Shown in pieces: positions 1 through 8,464 of a stretch of 64,000 nt of DNA. Origin of the DNA: Thermoanaerobacterium thermosaccharolyticum DSM 571 (lineage in GTDB: Bacteria; Bacillota; Thermoanaerobacteria; Thermoanaerobacterales; Thermoanaerobacteraceae); assembly GCF_000145615.1 (NCBI RefSeq), contig NC_014410.1, positions 2,467,501-2,531,500 of the forward strand. Direction: 5' to 3'. The notes under the pieces are model-generated. The model saw only the letters and a program-made list of their open reading frames with translations, was not told the origin of the DNA and did no database searches. Both the position numbers and the translations under genes were made by a program. Position 1 is the first letter of the stretch, and each line of letters begins with the position of its first letter.

Positions 1-513
1 ATTCTTTAATATTTTGCATACTCTACTTCCTATATTCCCGAGACCTATTATACCTACATTTTTACCCTTTATTTCGCATCCTAAAAAGTTTGCTCTTTCA
101 TTCCACTTACCTTCTTTTACCTTTATTGACGCAGACTTCACTTTTCTTATAACATCTAATAATAATGCAACAGCAGATTCTGCTACAGCTTCTCGTTCAA
201 CTATTCCCTGAACTTTTGTCACTATAGTTTCCTTCTCATTGGCACTCTTTACATCAATATTGTCATACCCTATTCCATGTCTTGTTATTAATAAAGTTTT
301 ATCTTTATATTCAAAAAATTCCTTATCATAGTATGGTTTTACACTGGCAATTATAATTGAATATCCCATTAATTTTTCTGCCAATTCTTTCCCTCTCATA
401 TCTTGTGGAAATTCAAATCTATCTACATCTCCTAGTGCCTTCAATCTTTCAATATGCTCTGGAAAATACTTACCAAAGCTGCTTGAATTAACAATCGCTA
501 TTTTTACATTCAT
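1..513 (-). CDS. D-isomer-specific 2-hydroxyacid dehydrogenase, partial (C-terminus beyond window)
   Basis: The reading frame opens at 513 and runs off the left edge (171 codons seen). The translation begins MNVKIAIVNSSSFGKYFPEH and contains the N-terminal catalytic half of the 2-hydroxyacid dehydrogenase fold, including RHGIGYDNID and the start of the NAD-binding domain with the GLGNIG dinucleotide motif near residue 158. The family reversibly reduces 2-keto acids to D-2-hydroxy acids with NAD(P)H. An AGGAGG-type ribosome site lies just upstream of the ATG. The gene is last in the visible sugar-acid operon, 49 bases after the UxaA-type large subunit, and is a second member of the family (the first is at 5801-6763). 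That context suggests a sugar keto-acid substrate. The catalytic Arg/Glu/His region is outside the window, so substrate class cannot be judged. Confidence 0.85.
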   Translation of the reverse strand, partial: MNVKIAIVNSSSFGKYFPEHIERLKALGDVDRFEFPQDMRGKELAEKLMGYSIIIASVKPYYDKEFFEYKDKTLLITRHGIGYDNIDVKSANEKETIVTKVQGIVEREAVAESAVALLLDVIRKVKSASIKVKEGKWNERANFLGCEIKGKNVGIIGLGNIGSRVCKILKN

Positions 514-562
514 CGTTTTTCCTCCTGTACTTTTAAATTTATTTTTCATATGATTTAGTAGA

Positions 563-1723
563 TTAAACTGATAATCCAATCCTGTAAATGCCTATTTCCG
601 AAAAGCCAAATGATTCCGCTTTTGTCTTTTTGCCATTGCAAACACTAATGACTTCTTGCAATATCTCATTACCAGCTTCTTGAATACTTTTTTTGCCATC
701 TAAAATAGATGATACGTCTAAATCAATATTTTCCTTCATCTTATTATACGTGTTTTTGTTACCGGTAATTTTAATTACAGGTATTATAGGATTGCCTATG
801 GGAGTACCCCTACCGGTTGTAAATACGCACAATTGTGCACCACCTGCTGCCATTCCAGTGACAGATTCAATATCATAACCCGGAGTATCCATTATAATCA
901 AACCTTTTTCCTGCGGTATTTCAGCGTATTTCACTACTTCGTTAATTTTGCTTGTACCACCTTTGCTGATTCCACCTAATGACTTTTCTTCTAATGTAGT
1001 TAATCCACCTTTTATATTGCCTGGCGAAGGATTAGCTCCTCTTACGTCGACATTTAATCTAATAAATTCATTTTCAAGATCAGAGACAATCTTTAAAATC
1101 TTATTTTTAACATCTTCATTTTTTGCCCTCTTAGCTAAAATATGATCAGCTCCGATAAATTCTGTAGTCTCTCCTAACATAACGGTTCCGCCGTTTTCTA
1201 CTATTACGTCGCTACAATATCCTAATGCGGGATTAGCAGAAATCCCTGATGTTGCATCAGAACCTCCGCAGTTTGTTGCCAATATCAAGTTCGAAATATT
1301 TACTTCTTCTCTTTGTATTAAAGACATTTCCTGTACCATTCTTTGAGCTAATATTGTACCTTTTTCAATAGTCTTGAGGGTTCCACCTTCATCTTGTATA
1401 ATCAATACTTCCAAAGGTTTGTTACTTCTCTTCTTTATTTCCTCGTATAATCTCATTGGTTGTGTTGTTTCACAGCCTAATCCAACTATTATAGTGCCGT
1501 ATATATTAGGATTAAGGGACAAACCCATCAACGTTCTAAAAGTCTGTTCGGCATCTTTTCCAACTTGTCCACATCCTCTTTGGTTTGTTATACAGATTGT
1601 ACCAGGAACTTGATTAGAAATAATCCTCGCTGTTTCGTTAGAACAGCTTACTGTAGGCAAAATCAATACTTTATTTCTTATCCCATATTTCCCATCAGGT
1701 CTTCTATAAGCATTTATCTTCAT
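563..1723 (-). CDS. UxaA family dehydratase, large (C-terminal) subunit
   Basis: This 386-residue protein matches the large domain of altronate/galactarate dehydratases and of (R)-sulfolactate sulfo-lyase beta subunit. It has the family signatures LATNCGGSDATSG near residue 170 and NPSPGNIKGGLTTLEEKS near residue 250, and lacks an N-terminal SAF domain, which is encoded separately at 3365-3667. Enzymes of this group remove water from a sugar acid to give a 2-keto-3-deoxy acid, using a metal bound by the large domain. I start at 1723, with AAAGGA 12 bases upstream. An ATG at 1735 abuts that site, and the longer frame to 1780 begins inside the neighbouring insertion element. The aldolase, 6-phosphogluconate dehydrogenase and RpiB genes upstream point to a sugar-acid phosphate rather than sulfolactate as substrate, but this is inference. 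Confidence 0.85.
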   Translation of the reverse strand: MKINAYRRPDGKYGIRNKVLILPTVSCSNETARIISNQVPGTICITNQRGCGQVGKDAEQTFRTLMGLSLNPNIYGTIIVGLGCETTQPMRLYEEIKKRSNKPLEVLIIQDEGGTLKTIEKGTILAQRMVQEMSLIQREEVNISNLILATNCGGSDATSGISANPALGYCSDVIVENGGTVMLGETTEFIGADHILAKRAKNEDVKNKILKIVSDLENEFIRLNVDVRGANPSPGNIKGGLTTLEEKSLGGISKGGTSKINEVVKYAEIPQEKGLIIMDTPGYDIESVTGMAAGGAQLCVFTTGRGTPIGNPIIPVIKITGNKNTYNKMKENIDLDVSSILDGKKSIQEAGNEILQEVISVCNGKKTKAESFGFSEIGIYRIGLSV

Positions 1724-1746
1724 TTTTATAATCATTCCTTTCGCTT

Positions 1747-1985
1747 CGCTCAAGGCACAAAACGTAATGAAATGTGCCACTTCGAGCTAATTTTGTTCTA
1801 TAATTATGTTATAGGGATACCAGCAAACTACAAATCACGTGGAGGTGAGTGGTTTGCTACACCTGCGTAGTGACCGCATTTTTATATGTGTAGATTGTCT
1901 TTTCAAGCACAAATAAGTGTGCCACTGAGCACGTAACCTTATCTTTGTTTAAACATTCTCGTTTAACGCTAGACAATCAGTCAAT
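1747..1985 (+). ncRNA. Candidate bridge RNA (seekRNA) in IS110 left end
   Basis: IS110-group elements are known to express a structured guide RNA from the non-coding left end upstream of the transposase. This interval holds a series of inverted repeats with no reading frame. GGCACA/TGTGCC (1754-1778) is extended outward by GCTC/GAGC. AGCAAAC 1822-1828 pairs with GTTTGCT 1852-1858. GATTGTCT 1893-1900 pairs with AGACAATC 1971-1978 and encloses GTGC/GCAC (1919-1932) and TTAAAC/GTTTAA (1949-1966). A 5-prime hairpin followed by two looped domains is the general architecture of bridge RNAs. The boundaries and guide loops are inference. Confidence 0.5.
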
Positions 1986-2037
1986 GCTGCCTATCTCTTT
2001 AATTTTTAGAACCTACCGGTTTAGAAAGGAGTTCCCT

Positions 2038-3262
2038 ATGGCTTTAAAAATCGTGTATAAAATCTGTTGTGGAATTGATGTACACAAAACCTTTGTGGTT
2101 GCATGTATTGCTTCCACTGATTCTAATGGAATTACCACCTATAAAAGCCATCGCTTTTCTACCTACACGAAGGGTTTAAGAGAGCTGTTACAATGGCTTT
2201 TGGACAATAACTGCAAGGATGTTTGCATGGAATCTACCGGGAAATACTGGATTCCTGTGTTTAATATATTAGAAAGCTCCTGCAACATCATACTTGCACA
2301 TCCTAAATATGTTAAGGCTATTCGTGGTAAAAAAACTGACAAGAAAGATGCAAAATGGATTGCTGACCTGTTTAAGCATGATCTTGTTGCCGCTAGCTTT
2401 ATGCCTCCTGCTGATATTAGACAACTTCGTGACTTAATGCGCTATCGCTTTAAGCTTATTTGCTTTATGTCTAGCGAAAAGAACAGACTCCAAAATTGTC
2501 TCACGGTTTCTAACATACAGTTAGGAAACATTGTTTCAGACACTTTCGGCAAAAGTTCTCAAAAGATAATTGATAAGCTTCTAGAAAATCCTCTTGATAC
2601 TTCCTTTGATATTGGATCTTTAATTCATGGTTCTATGCTAAAAAAACTCCCTGAGCTTTATCGCTGTTGATGGTTATATTACACCTGAACAAGCTGGAAA
2701 ATTAAAGATCATCAAAGGGCATTTTGAAGATTTGGAATCCCGGAAAGCAGAGTTAGAAAAACTAATTCTTGCGCTCGCTGCGCCTTATCAACAAGAACTA
2801 GACATAATTCTAACCGCTCCATCGTTTAAAAATATTTTCTCGGCTATTACTGTAATATCTGAAATCGGTGTAACTATGGAGGCTTTTCCTTCAGCGAAAC
2901 ACTTATGCTCATGGGCTGGACTCACTCCAACCAACAATGAGAGTGCAGGCAAGAAAAAATCTGTCCGGGTTTCCAAAGCAGGATGTTACATTAAGCCGCT
3001 TCTTGTGCAGTGTGCTACTGCCGTAGTTAAAAGCGAAAAACACCCTGAAATTCGTAACCGCTATTTGCGCATTAAAAAGCGTCGCGGCCACAAGAAGGCA
3101 ATCATTGCTATTGCAAGAATGCTTCTTACAGCATTATACAACATGTTGAAGAAGAAAGAACCATATAATGCTGAATTATATAAAAAATCTGATGCTTTTC
3201 CCGTAGAACGCGAGATTACGGTAGAGCAGGCTTATACTATTAGCTCGGTTTCAAGGCTATAA
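2038..3262 (+). pseudogene. IS110 family transposase, +1 frameshifted
   Basis: The frame starting at ATG 2038 (AAAGGAG 7 bases upstream) encodes the N-terminal DEDD RuvC-like domain: GIDVHK near residue 14, MESTGKYWIP near residue 61 and TDKKDAKWIADL near residue 100. It stops at 2670. The C-terminal half continues in the +1 frame from about 2669 to 3262 and carries the Transposase_20 domain with SWAGLTPTNNESAGKKKS and the RVSKAG segment that holds the family's catalytic serine. Together the halves make about 407 residues, normal for IS110. A run of seven A bases at 2640-2646 just before the break is the likely place for a one-base insertion or for slippage. I call it a pseudogene, but programmed or polymerase slippage at the A-run could still restore a product. 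Confidence 0.8.
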
Positions 3263-3364
3263 AATAAAGCCAGCTACTTAGCCTTAACTTTACTTCAATA
3301 TTTAATTTTTAAAAAGTCATCAGAAGATGGCTTGTTTGCTATGCCCTTTTATTCTTATTGCAAT

Positions 3365-3667
3365 TTATACTTTTAATTTCAACCTTACCCTCACACTTTC
3401 TATATTAGATACATGTGCAAGTTGACCCGCCATTATATTATCAACCGCTTTTCCTATTACTTCTCCGTATTTAATTATTTCATTCCCTTTATTTATATCT
3501 TTAATTGCTATTTTATGGTACAAATCTATATCATCTAAAGCAATAATCTTTTTAATATTTTGATTGTTAAACATAACATTCACTTTATCATTTTTCTTAA
3601 TAGTATCTAATACAGTAGCAACATTGTCATTAATATTTATAAGAATCGCATTCTTATAATCATCCAT
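3365..3667 (-). CDS. UxaA family dehydratase, small SAF-domain subunit
   Basis: This 100-residue protein is a stand-alone SAF domain like the N-terminus of altronate dehydratase (UxaA) and the alpha subunit SuyA of sulfolactate sulfo-lyase. The sequence NAILININDNVATVLDTIK near the start, HKIAIKDINKG in the middle and YGEVIGKA...AGQLAHVSNIES near the end is the usual SAF pattern. The partner large subunit is at 563-1723. The two were presumably adjacent before an IS110 element inserted between them in the opposite orientation. The start at 3667 has AAGGTG upstream, and the gene begins 24 bases after rpiB ends. The domain probably closes over the substrate in the heteromer. Confidence 0.85.
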   Translation of the reverse strand: MDDYKNAILININDNVATVLDTIKKNDKVNVMFNNQNIKKIIALDDIDLYHKIAIKDINKGNEIIKYGEVIGKAVDNIMAGQLAHVSNIESVRVRLKLKV

Positions 3668-3691
3668 CTCATTTCACCTTCTTAAAACTAT

Positions 3692-4150
3692 TCATTTTGT
3701 AATATTGCAATATTTCCTTTCAATATTAGTGATTTTATTAATGCGTCTTATGCGCTTATCTTCACCCTTGAATTCTGTATTTAACCACGTATCAATAATC
3801 ATTAATGCTAATCCAGAGCCTATAACTCTCGCTCCTAAGCAAATTATATTTGCATTATTGTGTTCTCTGCTCGACTTTGCAGAAAAGACATTTTCAACTA
3901 ATGCAGCTCTAATTTTGGGAACTTTATTTGCCGCGATTGACATGCCAATTCCGGTACCACATATCAAAATACCCCTTTCGCATTCATTATTCGCGACAGC
4001 TTCCGCAACAGGTTGTGCGATATCCGCTGTATCCGTTGGTGTCTTATCAAAAGTGCCAAAATCTTTATATTCAATTCCACGCTGGTCTAGATATTCCTTT
4101 ATGATTTCTTTTAATTCAAATCCAGCGTGATCCGAACCTATAGCTATCAT
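3692..4150 (-). CDS. rpiB: Ribose-5-phosphate isomerase B family protein
   Basis: The 152-residue protein is a full-length RpiB/LacAB-family isomerase: the N-terminus MIAIGSDHAGFELKE, the catalytic-loop segment ILICGTGIGMSIAANK near residues 62-77, and REHNNANIICLGARVIG near residue 95. RpiB interconverts ribulose 5-phosphate and ribose 5-phosphate. Relatives act on other aldose/ketose phosphates such as allose 6-phosphate, galactose 6-phosphate or erythrulose phosphate. AAAGGAG lies upstream of the ATG. The gene directly follows 6-phosphogluconate dehydrogenase (21-base gap), the source of ribulose 5-phosphate, so the ribose-5-phosphate role fits well here. Confidence 0.9.
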   Translation of the reverse strand: MIAIGSDHAGFELKEIIKEYLDQRGIEYKDFGTFDKTPTDTADIAQPVAEAVANNECERGILICGTGIGMSIAANKVPKIRAALVENVFSAKSSREHNNANIICLGARVIGSGLALMIIDTWLNTEFKGEDKRIRRINKITNIERKYCNITK

Positions 4151-4171
4151 ATTTAACGCTCCTTTATAATC

Positions 4172-5068
4172 TTATTGTTTTTCTATCTTGTGCCCACCAA
4201 ATTGGTTTCTCAATGCAGCAACAATTTTACCTGAGAATGTGTCGCTCTCTAATGATCTATATCTCATAAATTGCGATAGAGCTATAACAGGTACAGGTAC
4301 TTTATTTTCCAAAGCTACTTCTATAGTCCATTTGCCTTCCCCAGTAGAATTCATAATACCTTTTATTCCAGATAAATTCTTGTCTTCAGACAGTGCATTA
4401 TATAATAATTCTATCAGCCAACTTCTTATCACAGAACCGTGGTTCCATACTTTAGCAACCTTGTCAAGTTCAAAATTAAAATCGCTTTTATATAATAGTT
4501 CAAATCCTTCAGCAATTGACTGCATCATACCGTACTCTATTCCATTATGAATCATTTTGCAGAAATGGCCGCTTCCAGCTTTTCCTGTATACAAGTATCC
4601 ATTTTCAACGGAAATATCTTCAAATATTTTCTCGCAGTATTCAAAAACTTCCTTATCACCGCCGATCATTGAACAAATTCCATTTAATGCACCACTTACA
4701 CCACCACTTGTTCCGCAATCAAGAAAGTCTATATCTAACTTCTTAAGCATTTCATAACGAGCAATTGAATCTTTATAATTTGAATTACCGCCGTCTATAA
4801 TAATATCATTTTTATCTAAATATTTAGTTAATTCCTCTATAACTTCATCAGTTGGCCTTCCAACAGGTACCAATAAAAATATTATCCGCCTTCTATTTAA
4901 TTTCTTTGCCATATCCTGAATGCTATCGGCAAATATGGCTCCGTTTTTATCTAAATCCTTTAGATTATCTCTATTTATATCATATACAACCGTTCTATAT
5001 TCTTTAGATAACAAGTTAAGTGCTAAATTATAACCCATTTTCCCAATTCCTATTACACCTATTTCCAT
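4172..5068 (-). CDS. gnd: 6-phosphogluconate dehydrogenase, decarboxylating (short type)
   Basis: The 298-residue protein matches the short, often NAD-dependent 6-phosphogluconate dehydrogenases. It has a Rossmann motif GVIGIGKMG at the N-terminus, DGGNSNYKDS near residue 90, DCGTSGG near residue 117 and the catalytic KMIHNGIEYG stretch near residues 172-181. It oxidises and decarboxylates 6-phosphogluconate to ribulose 5-phosphate. I start at 5068, where GGAGG lies 8 bases upstream. An ATG at 5098 adds ten residues without a ribosome site. It sits between the KDPG aldolase and rpiB. A small hairpin (AATTAGG/CCTAATT, 5103-5123) lies in the gap to the aldolase gene. Confidence 0.9.
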   Translation of the reverse strand: MEIGVIGIGKMGYNLALNLLSKEYRTVVYDINRDNLKDLDKNGAIFADSIQDMAKKLNRRRIIFLLVPVGRPTDEVIEELTKYLDKNDIIIDGGNSNYKDSIARYEMLKKLDIDFLDCGTSGGVSGALNGICSMIGGDKEVFEYCEKIFEDISVENGYLYTGKAGSGHFCKMIHNGIEYGMMQSIAEGFELLYKSDFNFELDKVAKVWNHGSVIRSWLIELLYNALSEDKNLSGIKGIMNSTGEGKWTIEVALENKVPVPVIALSQFMRYRSLESDTFSGKIVAALRNQFGGHKIEKQ

Positions 5069-5140
5069 TTTCAAACCTCCGTTTAATAAATAAAACAAGC
5101 AAAATTAGGTATAAAGCCTAATTCTGCTCATAATTGCAAA

Positions 5141-5773
5141 TTAAATTTGATTTACTAAGTTTACAAACTCTTCTGCTCTTTTTGTTATTTCATCAAACAT
5201 GCCCTTCGCAATTAATTCTTTATCTACTAATGCTCCTCCTAATGATACACCTTTTGCACCTGCTAAAATAAAATCTTTAATATTATTTTTGTTAATTCCA
5301 CCCGTAACAAAAATAGGTATTTGTTTGAGCGGTCCTAAAATTTCTTTCAAGTATTGTGGACCAAATACACCTGCTGGAAAAACTTTAATAAAATCTGCTC
5401 CTGCTTCATAGCCTGCTAAAATCTCTGTTGGTGTCGTGGCACCGGGAATTACAGGTATGCCATACCTATGACACAATTCTATTACATCAAGTCTCATAAC
5501 TGGTGTAAATATAAACTTTGCACCAGCTATAATTGCAGCCCTCGCTGTCTCAGCATCTAATACTGTTCCTGCACCAATAAAATATCTATCCTCTTTATTT
5601 AATTCTTTAATTACATCTAAAGCACCTGGAGCTTCAACAGTTATTTCTAATGCTTCAACTCCACCTTTCTTTAATGCATCTGCTAATGAAAACATTGTAT
5701 TTATATCGCTATTTCTAATTACAGCTGTAATTTTAAGTTGTTTAAGTTTTTCAATTATCTGTTGTTTTTCCAT
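5141..5773 (-). CDS. KDPG/KHG-type aldolase
   Basis: This 210-residue class I aldolase cleaves 2-keto-3-deoxy-6-phosphogluconate (or a related 2-keto-3-deoxy acid) to pyruvate and an aldehyde. Visible features are AVIR near residue 17, the active-site Glu in EALEIT (Glu43), GAGTVLDAETA near residue 67, and the Schiff-base Lys in DFIKVFPAG (Lys130). GGAGG lies 7 bases before the ATG at 5773. Its place between a 2-hydroxyacid dehydrogenase and 6-phosphogluconate dehydrogenase, with a UxaA-type dehydratase downstream, suggests it ends the dehydratase branch of a sugar-acid pathway. A second, divergent member is encoded at 22692-23312 with kdgK. Confidence 0.9.
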   Translation of the reverse strand: MEKQQIIEKLKQLKITAVIRNSDINTMFSLADALKKGGVEALEITVEAPGALDVIKELNKEDRYFIGAGTVLDAETARAAIIAGAKFIFTPVMRLDVIELCHRYGIPVIPGATTPTEILAGYEAGADFIKVFPAGVFGPQYLKEILGPLKQIPIFVTGGINKNNIKDFILAGAKGVSLGGALVDKELIAKGMFDEITKRAEEFVNLVNQI

Positions 5774-5800
5774 TTTGCATCCTCCTAATTATTTATTTTT

Positions 5801-6763
5801 TTAATTTATTTTTTTATAAAGATACTTCGGTTCCATACCTTCTAATACGCTGATAAGCCCTTCCACCGCCATTATTCCCATCCTGTCTGTCGCATCTTTG
5901 GTAGATGCTCCACAATGGGGTGATAAAATTATATTATCTAATTCCAGCAATTTGTTGTTTAACGGTGGTTCTGTTTCAAAAGCATCTAATGCTGCTCCTG
6001 CAATTTTTTTACTTTTCAATGCGCTATATAGTGCATTCTCGTTTATAATTCCTCCACGCGAAGTGTTTATTATATACGCTGTATCTTTCATCATATTTAA
6101 TTCTTCTTCATCTATAAAATGATACATTTCATCAGTTAACGGTACATGTAGTGTTATGAAATCCGATTTCTCCAATAACGTCTTTTTATCGACGTATTTC
6201 ATGCCTATTTTATCTGCAAAATCATAATCAGGATATTTATCATATGCTAATATTTCCATATCGAAACCTGTGGCTCTTTTGGCAACACATTTACCAATAC
6301 TTCCTGTGCCTATTATTCCTATGGTTTTGCCATATATTTCACATCCAATTATTTTGTTCCACTGATTGTTCCTCACTATTTTGTCCAATTTTATTATATC
6401 TCTGCTTAAGCCCAACATCATTGTAAAAGCTAGATCTGCTACTGATTCTTTGTTTGCTCCTGGCGTATATGTGACTTTTATTCCTAATTTTTCAGCATAA
6501 TTAATGTCTATATTATCTAATCCAACTCCATATTTTGTTATAACTTTTAGCTTTTTTGCATTTTTTAATACATCTTCTGTTATTTTATCTAATCCAACTA
6601 TTACTCCATCAACGTCTTTTATCAGTTCTTTTAGTTCATCTTCCTCGTAGGGTTTTCCTGTCTCATTTCTTATAATTTCATAATCGTATTTCTTTAGCAT
6701 TTCAAATGGTATATTGCTTGTTTTGCCAAAAGATCTTGGCGTTATCAATACTTTCATTGTCAT
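5801..6763 (-). CDS. D-isomer-specific 2-hydroxyacid dehydrogenase (SerA/KguD-like)
   Basis: The 320-residue protein has the full two-domain fold: YGVGLDNIDI near residue 80, the NAD motif GIIGTGSIG near residue 150, NTSRGGIINENAL near residue 232 with the catalytic Arg, and LSPHCGAST near residue 285 with the catalytic His. Families with this layout include phosphoglycerate dehydrogenase and 2-ketogluconate or 2-keto-6-phosphogluconate reductases. GGAGG lies 5 bases before ATG 6763, and a second ATG at 6757 is possible. The open frame extends to 6904 but that extension has no ribosome site and overlaps transposase remains. The gene context favours a sugar keto-acid reductase over serine synthesis. 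Confidence 0.85.
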   Translation of the reverse strand: MTMKVLITPRSFGKTSNIPFEMLKKYDYEIIRNETGKPYEEDELKELIKDVDGVIVGLDKITEDVLKNAKKLKVITKYGVGLDNIDINYAEKLGIKVTYTPGANKESVADLAFTMMLGLSRDIIKLDKIVRNNQWNKIIGCEIYGKTIGIIGTGSIGKCVAKRATGFDMEILAYDKYPDYDFADKIGMKYVDKKTLLEKSDFITLHVPLTDEMYHFIDEEELNMMKDTAYIINTSRGGIINENALYSALKSKKIAGAALDAFETEPPLNNKLLELDNIILSPHCGASTKDATDRMGIMAVEGLISVLEGMEPKYLYKKIN

Positions 6764-6870
6764 TTTTGCCTCCATATTTATTATTTTAGTTTTACATGTA
6801 TATTCAAGTAGGATTTCCTCCGCTTTTGTCGAATTATATAATATAACATTATTATTAAATTCTAACATAA

Positions 6871-7850
6871 ATGGATGTATCCTACATGAATAAGCAAATT
6901 TCATTTTTTAATTTTATTGATAATTTTAATCAACTTGTAAAAACCGGTAAACCACGTTTATTAGATCTTTTTGATCAGTTTACTGATATTGATGAACTTA
7001 TACCATTATCTTGGCTTAACCACTATTACAAGGATACCGGTCGTCCACATGCTAATTCTCTATATTTTATTGTTTCATGTTTGCTTTTCCAAATATTGTT
7101 ATATATTCCTACTGTTGAACTTTTAATTACTTTTCTAAATTTTTCTGAAGAATCAAGAAATTTTTGCTGCCTTAACTCTGTACCTGATGCATTTTTCTTT
7201 ACTACATTAAAGCAAGATTATGCCCATGATATCGAGTCTTTTTTTCATAAGCTTGTTGATATTACTGAACCTATATGCCAGGAACTTGGTGAATCTATGC
7301 CTGAAAAACTGGACGTAGATCCATCAAAACTTTATATCATTGATACTATTGGTATTAAATGTTTTGTTAAAGAAAACAATCCTAAGTTTTTTAATACCCT
7401 CATTAAAAGACTTAATATCCTAACAAAGATAAATCCAAAGAGGACATTTATAAAATAGCCTATAAACTTTGCTGAGTATAGTACTCCTACATGTCCTAAG
7501 AATCCTGAACTTCCAATGAAATATGATAGCTCATGTAAAGGGAAAAATCGCTCATTCAGAAATAAATTTATCTGTCCGAAAACTAAGAAGTTATCTTGCA
7601 GTAAGTACGTCTGCTCTTGTGAAGACCCATGTACTACATCATGTTGCGGAAGATTTATACTTACCCTAAAGATAATTATCGTACCCACACTCCAACCTCA
7701 GAGGCACTAATGAGTGGGAGAAATATTCTAGTTTTTGCTATATTATTGAGCAAGTTATATCAAGGCTTAAATTTCCTTTACAATTAGGTTCTTCATTCCA
7801 AAGAGATCGCAAAACCATTAAAGCTGATTTTTTCTTACCAGGTGCTTGAT
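6871..7850 (+). pseudogene. Decayed transposase (IS1182-like)
   Basis: The open frame 6871-7458 encodes the N-terminal part of an IS1182-like DDE transposase (FNQLVKTGKPRLLDLFDQFT ... PLSWLNHYYKDTGRPHANSL). The rest is broken: KEDIYKIAYKLC, then a frame change to AEYSTPTCPKNPELPMKYDS and a cysteine-rich segment, then another to YTYPKDNYRTHTPT and LRGTNEWEKYSSFCYIIEQV, ending KADFFLPGA and a stop near 7850. At least three frameshifts and an internal loss of the catalytic core are evident. The remnant separates the PTS IIB gene from the 2-hydroxyacid dehydrogenase, so it probably inserted within one operon. Assignment to IS1182 is from general pattern, not a search. Confidence 0.75.
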
Positions 7851-7857
7851 TTTATGA

Positions 7858-7880
7858 GGCAAAACCCAAGTAGTTTTGCC
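7858..7880. terminator. Hairpin at end of decayed IS
   Basis: GGCAAAAC and GTTTTGCC form a perfect 8-base stem around a 7-base loop immediately after the transposase remnant and before the end of the PTS IIB gene. It has no long T-run. It may be the element's own terminator or end structure, and it would also lie in the IIB 3-prime region. Confidence 0.5.
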
Positions 7881-7936
7881 CCACTTCTTAATTTAAAAAT
7901 ATACAACTATTAATTTTTATCCTTATGAAAATATTT

Positions 7937-8449
7937 CTATTTATTTAAGTCAAATGCATCTAATGCAGCATCTAAATTGACTTTCTTGCTTTCTGGTACT
8001 GTCTGGAAGAATACTTCGACTCCGTAATTCTTTTCGAGTTCTAAAAGCATTTCTGCTTCTTCCCTATTTAAACTAACTGTTGGAATTATGAACTTTCTAT
8101 CTGAGCTTTTTGCAATACCACCTATATTTAATTTTTTTATTGGTAAGCCTTTTGTAATTGTTTCTTTTACAGTTTTAATATTTTTAAATAATAATATGAC
8201 TTTAAAGCCGTCGAACTTATCTTTCTCCCATAGTGCTATTGACTCATCTACTTTTAGTATTTTTAGTGTAATATTAGCAGTTGAAGCCGACATTATATAA
8301 ATATTTTTCATAAACTCATCTTTAGCAAGTGGGTCATCAATGACAAAAATTGAATTACAATTGTATCCTTTTGCCCATTTGGTCATTACTTGACCATGTA
8401 TCAGCCTATCATCTACTCTTGCAAATATTATTTCACCCATTTTATTCAC
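7937..8449 (-). CDS. PTS mannose/fructose/sorbose family IIB component
   Basis: This 170-residue protein is a complete IIB-Man domain. VDDRLIHGQV near residues 12-21 contains the phosphorylated histidine (His18), followed by the family sequence VIDDPLAKDEF near residue 37. It takes phosphate from IIA and transfers it to the incoming sugar. The start at 8449 follows AAAGGGAAG. The gene is separated from IID by 157 bases containing two hairpins, unlike the tight IID/IIC spacing. It belongs to the PTS set 7937-10807 controlled, on the evidence of the promoter, by the sigma-54 activator at 10990. Confidence 0.95.
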   Translation of the reverse strand: MNKMGEIIFARVDDRLIHGQVMTKWAKGYNCNSIFVIDDPLAKDEFMKNIYIMSASTANITLKILKVDESIALWEKDKFDGFKVILLFKNIKTVKETITKGLPIKKLNIGGIAKSSDRKFIIPTVSLNREEAEMLLELEKNYGVEVFFQTVPESKKVNLDAALDAFDLNK

Positions 8450-8464
8450 TTCCCTTTCTTTTCA

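Larger units (their letters stand above)
1740..3345 (+). mobile_element. IS110-family insertion sequence (ends approximate)
   Basis: A plus-strand IS110-type transposase lies inside an otherwise minus-strand operon, between two subunit genes of one enzyme. No long terminal repeats are visible, as is usual for IS110. A 7-base inverted pair, AGCAAAC at 1822-1828 and GTTTGCT at 3334-3340, could be a subterminal repeat of the IS1111 kind. The non-coding left part is long (about 290 bases) and the right part short (about 85 bases), which is the IS110-group layout. The termini cannot be fixed from sequence alone. The purine-rich stretches AAAGGA at the left flank and AAAAGGG at the right flank may mark the junction. 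Confidence 0.75.

Noticed and set aside
2732-3262. The C-terminal half of the IS110 transposase as a separate gene
   Set aside because: It lacks a plausible start and ribosome site and continues the same protein in a shifted frame, so it belongs to one broken gene.
3705-4130. A 141-codon plus-strand open frame
   Set aside because: It is the complement of rpiB. The minus-strand product has full family motifs, so this is a shadow.
6764-6904. N-terminal extension of the 2-hydroxyacid dehydrogenase to 6904
   Set aside because: The extra residues do not look like the family, there is no ribosome site, and the stretch overlaps the start of the transposase remnant. GGAGG supports 6763.
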